NCBI RefSeq assembly: GCF_900090105.1
Contig: NZ_FMDM01000003.1
Span: 434,001 to 498,000 of the forward strand
DNA from: Micromonospora humi
Lineage (GTDB): Bacteria; Actinomycetota; Actinomycetes; Mycobacteriales; Micromonosporaceae
Reading direction: 5' to 3'
Length of the DNA: 64,000 nt
The notes below the pieces were generated by a model. That model saw only the letters and a program-made list of their open reading frames with translations. It did no database searches and was not told the origin of the DNA. This document shows positions 1-6,413 of this stretch, one piece after another. Numbering within the stretch: position 1 is the first letter of the stretch; every line of letters starts with the position of its first letter. A program made the position numbers and the translations under genes.

Positions 1-628
1 CCAGCCAGCCGGAGAGCAGCACGGCGCTGACCCAGTTGATCCGGCCGGGGGTGCGTACCGGCGAGCGGGGCACGAACCGGTGCGCGGCCAGCGCGGTGAG
101 GCCGACCACGACCAGCGGGATCCAGAACAGCCAGCGGTAGCCCAGGGTGGTCACGATCGGGCCGGCGAGCACGACGCCGAGGCCGCCGCCGACGGCCACC
201 ACCGCCGAGATCGAGGCGACCGCGGAGCTGACCCGGGCGGCCGGGAACTCGTCCCGGATGATGCCGAAGGACAGCGGGAAGACGGCGCCGCCGATGCCCT
301 GGACCACCCGGGCGGCGATGAGGACGCCGATGCTCGGCGCGACGGCCGCCAGCAGGCAGCCCAGCGCGAGCGCGGCGAGCGAGACGACGAGCATCCGTTC
401 CTTGCCGACCATGTCGCCGACCCGGCCGAGAATCGGCGTGAAGATCGACGCGGAGAGCAGGTAGGCGGTCAGCACCCAGGTCACCGTGTTCGGCGAGGTG
501 TGCAGGTCGTGCTGGATGGTGGGCAGCACCGGGGTGATCAGCGACTGGAGCATCGCGAAGAAGCCGGTGCCGGCCGCGAGGACGAGGAACGTCATCCGGC
601 GCGAGCCGCGCCGGAAGGTGGCGATCAT
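1..628 (-). CDS. MFS transporter (DHA-type drug efflux), N-terminal part
   Basis: This is the first 209 residues of a proton-driven major facilitator permease; the C-terminal part lies beyond the left edge of the window. The visible part has about six hydrophobic segments, beginning near residue 12, and a loop 2-3 motif GRVGDMVGKERM (about residues 67-78) that matches MFS motif A. Further conserved pieces are ARVVQGIGGAVFPL and the GxGLGxVLAGP antiporter-type motif, which point to a multidrug efflux family of 12 or 14 TMs. The start is ATG at 628, after a CTCCCAC leader with no strong ribosome site. It is divergent from the tetR gene at 794 and shares an operator-rich spacer, so it is probably the efflux pump repressed by that TetR protein. 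The substrate cannot be read from sequence. Confidence 0.88.
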   Translation of the reverse strand, partial: MIATFRRGSRRMTFLVLAAGTGFFAMLQSLITPVLPTIQHDLHTSPNTVTWVLTAYLLSASIFTPILGRVGDMVGKERMLVVSLAALALGCLLAAVAPSIGVLIAARVVQGIGGAVFPLSFGIIRDEFPAARVSSAVASISAVVAVGGGLGVVLAGPIVTTLGYRWLFWIPLVVVGLTALAAHRFVPRSPVRTPGRINWVSAVLLSGWL

Positions 629-724
629 GTGGGAGAACTCCCGTTCGGTACGAGATGGTGGCCGCTCGCGCGATGGGGCGGCGGTGGCGGCGCATCGGGC
701 CGGGGCCTCCGGAGTACGCTATCC

Positions 725-763
725 GGAGGGGTGCCTCCACCAACGTAGTGGAGGGTTGCCTCC
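725..763. promoter_or_regulatory. Doubled GGAGG-N4-CCTCC operator between MFS and tetR
   Basis: Two copies of the palindrome GGAGG-N4-CCTCC lie at 725-738 and 750-763, with centres 25 bases apart (about 2.4 helical turns). The sequence between them forms a further palindrome, CCTCCAC/GTGGAGG. A possible -10 (TACGCT) for tetR lies just upstream near 714-719. Position and symmetry fit binding sites for the divergent TetR repressor acting on both promoters. Binding itself is inferred. Confidence 0.6.
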
Positions 764-793
764 GCTTGCAAGGGGGAAGGAGTGACGCGCGTC

Positions 794-1372
794 ATGCCCA
801 GCGCCGACGGGTCCACCGAGGTCTTCGCCCGCCGCCCGAAGCGGGCCGACGCCCGGCGCAACTACGACGCGCTGGTCGCCGCGGCCCGCGAGGTGTTCGG
901 CGAGCACGGCGCGAGCGCGTCGCTGGAGCAGATCGCCCGCCGGGCCGGCGTGGGCATCGGCACGCTCTACCGCAACTTCCCGCAGCGCCGGGACCTGTTC
1001 GAGGCGGTCTACGTCGAGGAGGTGCGCGCGCTCAGCGCCACCGCCGCCGACCTGGCCGACCTCGACCCGTGGGACGCCCTGGTCGGCTGGCTGCACCGGT
1101 TCGTCGCCTACGTCGCGACCAAGCGGGCGCTGGCCGAGGAGTTGGTGCACGACTCCGAGGTGTTCCGCAGCTGCCGCACCGAGATCTACGCCGCCGGCGA
1201 GCCGCTGCTGCGCCGCGCCCAGGCCGCCGGGGCCGCCCGGCCGGACGCCGACTTCGACGACGTGGTGCGCCTGATCAGCGGGCTCGCCGCCTACCAGTTC
1301 CCGGACCCGGCGCAACGCGACCGCGTGCTGACCATCGCGCTCGACGGCCTGCGCCCCCCGCCGCCGCGCTGA
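794..1372 (+). CDS. TetR/AcrR family transcriptional regulator
   Basis: A 192-residue one-component repressor. The N-terminal TetR helix-turn-helix spans about residues 20-66, with the recognition part SLEQIARRAGVGIGTLYRNF followed by PQRRDLFEAV. The C-terminal ligand domain resembles the SbtR-type C-terminal domain common in actinobacterial TetR proteins (a family impression, not verified). ATG 794 is preferred because AAGGAG lies about 11 bases upstream; an in-frame GTG at 782 overlaps that ribosome site and would be translated poorly. It is divergent from the MFS gene, with a doubled palindrome between, so it probably represses the exporter and itself until an effector binds. Confidence 0.9.
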   Translation: MPSADGSTEVFARRPKRADARRNYDALVAAAREVFGEHGASASLEQIARRAGVGIGTLYRNFPQRRDLFEAVYVEEVRALSATAADLADLDPWDALVGWLHRFVAYVATKRALAEELVHDSEVFRSCRTEIYAAGEPLLRRAQAAGAARPDADFDDVVRLISGLAAYQFPDPAQRDRVLTIALDGLRPPPPR

Positions 1373-1381
1373 GGCGCGGGT

Positions 1382-1438
1382 GTTAAGCGGGGCCCCTTCC
1401 TCTACCTGAGGCGTTAACAAGGGGCCCCTCCTTACACC
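1382..1438. repeat. Tandem GTTAACAAGGGGCCCCTT-type intergenic repeat
   Basis: Two related units follow each other: GTTAAGCGGGGCCCCTTCCT starting at 1382 and GTTAACAAGGGGCCCCTCCT starting at 1413. Each contains a self-complementary GGGGCCCC core, and the pair can fold back on itself. A degenerate single copy (GCAGGGGCCCCTTAC) occurs at 45931-45945. I recall this sequence as a dispersed intergenic element of Micromonospora genomes. It may also act as a terminator for tetR. Confidence 0.6.
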
Positions 1439-1489
1439 TTGCGGGGGTGTCGACAATGGGGGGACACCGGCCGTCACCCGGAGGTGACC

Positions 1490-4168
1490 ATGCGCGAACC
1501 GGCGACCCGGCCCCGGCCCGCCCGGGAGCAGCTACCGGCCGGCGGCCTGGAGCTGCTCACCCTGTTGGCCCGGCTGCTGCGGCGGCCCCGCCGCGGCGAC
1601 CGCCGGCTCCCGCTGCTGTGGCTGCTCCGGCCGGCCGGCGACGGGGCGGTCGCCGCCCTGCTGCGCCGCTTCACCGCCCGGGGCACCGGGCGCCGGGTGC
1701 CGCACGCCGTGCTCGACCTGGCCGACCGGCCGCCCACCGACGACGTGGCGACGGCGCTGCGGGAGGTGCACCGGCAGCTCTCCCTGGAGGCGTTCGGCGC
1801 GCCCCGACTGCGGTTCCGGCACTATCCGCTCGCCGACTGGCTGATGCACCAGACGCTCGCCGTCGACGTGGACGCCGCGGACAGCGGCCGGGCCTCGCTG
1901 GTGCGCCGGCTGCGGGACTGGCGGGGCCGGCGCGTCGGCGACGACCCGCAGGTGGGCGTCGACTCGGGGCTCGGCGCCGTGCTGCAACTGCTGCTCTGGC
2001 TGCTGCGCCGGGCGGTGCCGAGTGTGGTCTTCCGGATCGCCGTGTCCGGCCGCGTGCCGGTGGTCGGCCGGCAGTACCGCTGGTTCATGCGCCAGCAGTA
2101 CCTGGCACCCCGGCAGTCGGTGACGTTCCTCGGCTTCGCCGAGCGGCTCACCGCCGGCTGGCGCGACGGCGAGCACCCGGCCCAGGTGGAGAAGCTGCTG
2201 CTGCACGCGTTCCTGGAGGACCTGCGGCTGGCGTACCGGCGGCGGTTCTGGCGACCGGGTGACTGGCGTCGCACCGCCTACCCGGTGATGCTGCTCGACG
2301 GCGTACGCCCCGACAACGTCGGGCACACCCTGGTCCGCATCGTCGACGAGGTCCGCAACGAGACCGGCCGCAACGACCCGCTGCTGGTGGTCGCGGTCGC
2401 CGCCGACCCGCCGCCGGAACCGGCCGCGCCGCGTCCGATGGCCGAGGCCGAGGAGGCGTACGAGGAGTGGGCCGAGGCGCTGCCGGAGCGTCGGCGGCTG
2501 CGCCGCCCCGGCGCCTGGCTGATGGTGCTGGCGGCGGAGGAGGACGCTCCCGGCGTACCCCCGGGGGTTGCCCCGCCGGCGCTGGTGGCGCCGGACCCGC
2601 CGTGGTGGGCGCGGCGGTTCCTGCCCGCGGCGGTGGCCGTGGTGCTGCTGGCCGGCGTGGGGGTGTGGGCGCACGGCCGGTGGGCGCCGGACTGCCGCCC
2701 CTGGCCGACCGACCGGGTGAGCGTGCGGCTGGTCGGCGGGGAGTGCGTCGGCTACAGCGACACCACCGGGCAGGTCTTCAACAGCGAGCCCGGGCAGGAC
2801 CGGCTGCGGGCGGTGCAGCGGCGCATCTTCGCGCAGAACCGGGCCACCGAGGAGGTGTGGCGGCGCAGCGACCACCGCCGCCCCTACCTGACGCTCGTCT
2901 ACCTGGGCAGCCTCACCGGCAACCGGACCCGCGCGGACGAGGAGTCCTACGTCTCCGAGCGCGAGGAGTTGGAGGGCATGGCGACCGCCCAGTACGCGCT
3001 GCTGAAGGAGTCGGCGGCGGCGGACGACGCGGCGCTGCTGCACATCGTGGTGGCCAACGCCGGCCGGCAGATGCGGCACGCCGGCGACGCGGTACGGATG
3101 CTGGAGGGGCTGGCCCGCGACGACCCGACGGTGCTCGGCGTGGTCGGGCTGGTGGACAGCCGCACCAGCACGGCGGCGGCGCTGCGCGAACTCAACCGGG
3201 TCGGCCTGCCGGTGCTCGCGCCCACCCTGTCCGCCGACCGGATGGACACCAACTCCAGCCTCTACCTGGCCATGTCGGCGCCCAACCGGGAGCAGGCCCG
3301 GATGGTCGAGGCGTACGCCCGGCAGGTGCTGCGGGTGGGCGAGGCGCACGTCTACTGGACCACCGGCGAGCGCAGTTCGCTCACCGACGACCTCTACGTC
3401 TCCACCCTCGTCGACGGCCTGCGGGAGCGGTTCGGCACCCGGCTCACCCGGCTCGACGAGTGGCGCAGCGGCCGGCGGCTCAACCAGGAGTGCGGCTACC
3501 CCGGGATGCTCTTCTTCGCCGGCCGCTGGTCGGAGTTCGACGGCTTCCTGCGCGCGCTCAAGGAGTGCGGCGCGGACCCACCCCGGCACCTGGTCGCCGA
3601 CGACTCGGTGAACCGCTACATGGCGAACCCCGGGCTGCGGGCCAGCGCGCCGGGCAACCTGCCCGTCACGTACGTGTCGAAGGCGTCGCTGGCCACGTGC
3701 GCCGCGCTGCGGGCCGCGCAGGCCGCCCGCGACGACGCCCGGGGCAGCTTCCTCACCTGGATCGGCGCGGACGACCTGCTGGACCCGCCGCGCTGCCGGG
3801 AGGGGACCGGCCCGCCCGTCGGCGAGCGGGTCAGCCTCGCCTACGACGCCGCGATGATGATGGTGCGCGCGCTGGAGAGCCTGGCCGCCCGGCTGCGGCA
3901 CGCCGACACCGGCCGCCGCTGGGAGCCGCGCGCGGTCAACCCGGTCGGGGTGCACGCCGAGGTGCTGCGGCAGAACGCCGCCGGCGGCTACCCGGGGGTC
4001 AGCGGCCTGATCCGGTACGCCCCGGACTCCGGCGAACCGGTCGCGAAGCGCCTGGCGCTGCTCACCGTGGCGAAGGTGCCCGACGTGGCCGCCGCCCCGG
4101 TCGAGGTCTTCCACTGCGGCGTGGCCGACGCCGCGGGTCCGGATCCCGGCTGCCGCGTGGCGAGGTAG
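1490..4168 (+). CDS. Membrane-anchored receptor: degenerate P-loop-like cytoplasmic domain plus periplasmic-binding (type 1) domain
   Basis: An 892-residue protein of unknown function. Residues 1 to about 370 are predicted cytoplasmic. They contain RPAGDGAVAALLRRF (about 46-60), placed like a Walker A loop but lacking its GKS/T, and a hydrophobic VMLLDGV strand near 267. One transmembrane segment (about 377-396) is followed by an extracytoplasmic region with a signature of the branched-chain amino acid receptor / Peripla_BP_6 fold: YLGSLTGN near 467, then VVGLVDSRTSTAAALRELNRVGLPVLAPTLSAD, an inter-domain sequence typical of LivK-like proteins (split here as VVGLVDSRTST and LPVLAPTLSAD). ATG 1490 has GGAGG six bases upstream; a TTG 51 bases earlier lacks a ribosome site. 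It is not next to ABC permease genes, so a sensor or receptor role is more likely than uptake. Function unproven. Confidence 0.72.
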   Translation: MREPATRPRPAREQLPAGGLELLTLLARLLRRPRRGDRRLPLLWLLRPAGDGAVAALLRRFTARGTGRRVPHAVLDLADRPPTDDVATALREVHRQLSLEAFGAPRLRFRHYPLADWLMHQTLAVDVDAADSGRASLVRRLRDWRGRRVGDDPQVGVDSGLGAVLQLLLWLLRRAVPSVVFRIAVSGRVPVVGRQYRWFMRQQYLAPRQSVTFLGFAERLTAGWRDGEHPAQVEKLLLHAFLEDLRLAYRRRFWRPGDWRRTAYPVMLLDGVRPDNVGHTLVRIVDEVRNETGRNDPLLVVAVAADPPPEPAAPRPMAEAEEAYEEWAEALPERRRLRRPGAWLMVLAAEEDAPGVPPGVAPPALVAPDPPWWARRFLPAAVAVVLLAGVGVWAHGRWAPDCRPWPTDRVSVRLVGGECVGYSDTTGQVFNSEPGQDRLRAVQRRIFAQNRATEEVWRRSDHRRPYLTLVYLGSLTGNRTRADEESYVSEREELEGMATAQYALLKESAAADDAALLHIVVANAGRQMRHAGDAVRMLEGLARDDPTVLGVVGLVDSRTSTAAALRELNRVGLPVLAPTLSADRMDTNSSLYLAMSAPNREQARMVEAYARQVLRVGEAHVYWTTGERSSLTDDLYVSTLVDGLRERFGTRLTRLDEWRSGRRLNQECGYPGMLFFAGRWSEFDGFLRALKECGADPPRHLVADDSVNRYMANPGLRASAPGNLPVTYVSKASLATCAALRAAQAARDDARGSFLTWIGADDLLDPPRCREGTGPPVGERVSLAYDAAMMMVRALESLAARLRHADTGRRWEPRAVNPVGVHAEVLRQNAAGGYPGVSGLIRYAPDSGEPVAKRLALLTVAKVPDVAAAPVEVFHCGVADAAGPDPGCRVAR

Positions 4169-4259
4169 CGTGCCGTCGACGCCGGCGCCGGGGGTCCGCG
4201 GCGGGGCTGGCCGGTAACTGTGGGTGACGCCGCACGGAGAGGGTAGGACTTTTCGGTGG

Positions 4260-4295
4260 TATGACTCTCGGTCATAATTATGACTCTGAGTCATG
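4260..4295. promoter_or_regulatory. Double palindrome TATGACTC-type, probable operator
   Basis: Two adjacent palindromes, TATGACTCTCGGTCATA (4260-4276) and TTATGACTCTGAGTCATG (4278-4295), stand immediately before the small gene at 4335. The ATGACT/AGTCAT half sites are the style of TetR or MarR/PadR family operators. No matching regulator gene is adjacent. A near copy (16 of 18 bases) occurs at 24291-24308. Confidence 0.55.
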
Positions 4296-4334
4296 TTGGT
4301 TGTCGGCGATGCGTTTCGGCACGACCATGGGGGC

Positions 4335-4766
4335 GTGAGACGAGTGCGCGACGGCGGGGACCTGGATGGCTTCCACATCGGAGTTCTGCCGGCCGAGGTC
4401 GGCGAGCAGGTGTCGGACTTCGCCACCGAGTGGGAGGACGTCCGCTTCGCCACCCGCGTCTGGGAGCGTGAGGTCGAGGCCGGCTACCGGGTCGACCTGC
4501 GCGTGCACGTGCTGCGCGCCGAGCGGCTCACCGACCTGGGCGCGGTGCGCGCGTTCCTCGCCGACTACCACGAGCGCGACGCCGCCACCTGGGAGCTGGC
4601 CGACTTCGCCCACCCCGACGGCCCGGGCCTGATCGGCGATGCCGAGGCGTTCTGGCTCGTCGAGCCCGGCGTCGCGGTCGACGTGCTGGTCGACCCCGAC
4701 GCGGCGGACCCCGCGACACTTCACGCGATCGCTGAGAACGTCACTCGGGCCCGCGACGCGGCCTGA
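4335..4766 (+). CDS. Conserved hypothetical protein
   Basis: A small acidic soluble protein of about 143 residues; I do not recognise a family. It has alternating hydrophobic strands and charged helices (YRVDLRVHVLRAERL, FWLVEPGVAVDVLVDPDAADP) and no signal peptide or membrane segment. The start is uncertain. ATG 4293 lies inside a palindromic operator-like element, so a start at GTG 4335 (or GTG 4344) downstream of that element is preferred. Neither start has a convincing ribosome site. It is convergent with the phoX-like gene, separated by a stem-loop. The doubled palindrome immediately upstream suggests tight repressor control by an unlinked regulator. Confidence 0.6.
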   Translation: MRRVRDGGDLDGFHIGVLPAEVGEQVSDFATEWEDVRFATRVWEREVEAGYRVDLRVHVLRAERLTDLGAVRAFLADYHERDAATWELADFAHPDGPGLIGDAEAFWLVEPGVAVDVLVDPDAADPATLHAIAENVTRARDAA

Positions 4767-4780
4767 CAGCCGACGAGGCT

Positions 4781-4811
4781 GGCCGGCGACTCCCACCGGG
4801 AACCGCCGGCC
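4781..4811. terminator. Stem-loop between convergent genes
   Basis: GGCCGGCG at 4781-4788 pairs with CGCCGGCC at 4804-4811. The hairpin sits between the stops of the convergent genes ending at 4766 and 4819, so it could serve both. There is no U tract. Confidence 0.45.
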
Positions 4812-4818
4812 TACACGG

Positions 4819-6228
4819 TCAACGGTGGGCGTTGCTCGGCCGGCCCCAGGGGCCGGTGATCGCGAAGACGTAGCCCGGGGTCTGGATGTTGGCGAAGAGG
4901 ATCGTCCCGTCCGCGCTGAACGTCGGCCCGGTGAACTCGCTGTCGTTCAACTCGTTGCGGGCCAGCGCGTACGCCTTGCCCTGCGCGGTGACGCCGACCA
5001 GGTGCGACACGCCCTCACCGTCCTCGGCCAGGATCACCCCGCCGTACGGGGAGACGGTGATGTTGTCCGGCCCGTCGTAGTTGCCGTTGTCCGCCTCCGG
5101 GTCGGTGTTCACCCCGAAGATGGTCTTCAGCGTGACGGTCTGCCGGCGCGGGTCGTAGAACCAGACCTGCCCGTCGTGCTCGTGCACGCTGCCGTCGCTG
5201 AGCCGGGCGTAGCTGGCCACGAAGTAGGCGCCGCCGTCGCCCCACCAGGCGCCCTCCAGCTTGCGGCTGCGGGTCACCTCGCCGTCGGCGAACTGCTTGC
5301 GCACCGACACGGTCCGGGCGTCGCGGTCCGGCACCTCCACCCACTCCACCGTGTAGCGGGTGCCGGGCGTGGTGGCCTCGGACAGGTCGGCCACGTGCCC
5401 GTCGCCGCGCAGGCAGCGCATCGCCTCCAGGGTGCCGGCGGTGCCGCCGTCCGGCCGCTGGGCGAGCGCGCGCAGCGCGCCCTTGCCGGCCCGGAAGCCG
5501 GGCGGCGGCGTCCACCGGAAGTAGAGCCCGTTCGGGCCGCTCGCGTCCTCGGTCAGGTAGATCGAGTGGGTGTACGGGTCGACCGCCACCGCCTCGTGGG
5601 AGTAGCGGCCGAGGAACGTCAGCGCCACCGGGTCGGCGTTGGCGGACCGGTCGTGCGGGTCGACCTCGAAGACGTACCCGTGGTCCTTCTGGAACTGCCC
5701 GCCGGCGCGCTGTTCGGTCTCCTCGCAGGTCAGCCACGTTCCCCACGGGGTGATGCCGCCGGCGCAGTTGTTGTGCGTGCCGGCCACGCTGACGTACTCG
5801 CGCAGCCGCCGGCCGTGCCTGTCCACCTCGATGGTGGTGGTGCCGCCGCGCGCGCCCGGGTCGTAGGTGAGGCCGGGCAGCGCGGGCACCGGGTGGGGCT
5901 CGTCGCCGCCGATCTCGTGGTTGTTCACCAGCACCGAGCCGCGCGGGCCGCGGAAGCAGCCGGTGCCGTCGGCGTCGCTGGGGGTGGGATGGCCGGACTC
6001 CAGCAGCGTCGCGCCCGCCTGGGCGACGACGGTGTAGGAGAAGCCCGGCGGCAGCGCCAGCAGGCCGGCGGGATCCGGCACCAGGTCGCCGTAGCCGACC
6101 GCGGGGCGGCACGCGGCCCGGGCCGCCGCCGGGCCGGCGATGGCGTCGAGGTTGCCGGCCACCACGATGCCGAGGCCGCCGGCCGCGCCACCGAGCAGCG
6201 CCCGCCGGGAGAGGGGAGAGGAGGTCAC
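4819..6228 (-). CDS. PhoX family (DUF839) secreted protein, Tat-exported
   Basis: A 469-residue protein of the PhoX/DUF839 beta-propeller family, whose characterised members are calcium/iron-dependent alkaline phosphatases outside the cytoplasm. A twin-arginine signal (SRRALLGGAAGGLGIVVAG, arginines at 8-9) is present. Family features include GCFRGPRGSVLVNNHE, GTHNNCAGGITPWGTWLTCEET and the C-terminal GPDNITVSPYGGVILAEDG. The Cys in NNCAGG and the acidic residues in LTCEET belong to the conserved cofactor-binding region of the family. GTG 6228 is chosen because GAAGG precedes it at good spacing and it places the Tat motif at the N-terminus; a TTG at 6270 is unlikely. No PHO box was identified. 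Phosphatase activity is inferred; many DUF839 proteins are untested. Confidence 0.88.
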   Translation of the reverse strand: MTSSPLSRRALLGGAAGGLGIVVAGNLDAIAGPAAARAACRPAVGYGDLVPDPAGLLALPPGFSYTVVAQAGATLLESGHPTPSDADGTGCFRGPRGSVLVNNHEIGGDEPHPVPALPGLTYDPGARGGTTTIEVDRHGRRLREYVSVAGTHNNCAGGITPWGTWLTCEETEQRAGGQFQKDHGYVFEVDPHDRSANADPVALTFLGRYSHEAVAVDPYTHSIYLTEDASGPNGLYFRWTPPPGFRAGKGALRALAQRPDGGTAGTLEAMRCLRGDGHVADLSEATTPGTRYTVEWVEVPDRDARTVSVRKQFADGEVTRSRKLEGAWWGDGGAYFVASYARLSDGSVHEHDGQVWFYDPRRQTVTLKTIFGVNTDPEADNGNYDGPDNITVSPYGGVILAEDGEGVSHLVGVTAQGKAYALARNELNDSEFTGPTFSADGTILFANIQTPGYVFAITGPWGRPSNAHR

Positions 6229-6413
6229 GTCGTCGCCTTCCTGTGCACACGAGGTTGCACTGGCAGGCAAGTCGGGCCGCGGGAACGGCGGGCGGCGGGA
6301 CCGGCCGCCGCCGGGTGAACAGTGGACGAACCTCGGGTGCCGAGCGTGCCGTGCTCCGCTCGCGCGCGTCCGTTAGGGTTCCCTCGATCGCAGACGGCGT
6401 CGGAGGGCGGACG

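Noticed and set aside
4293..4334. ATG 4293 as the start of the small hypothetical gene
   Set aside because: It falls inside a palindromic operator-like element and has no ribosome site. GTG 4335 is preferred, though not proven.
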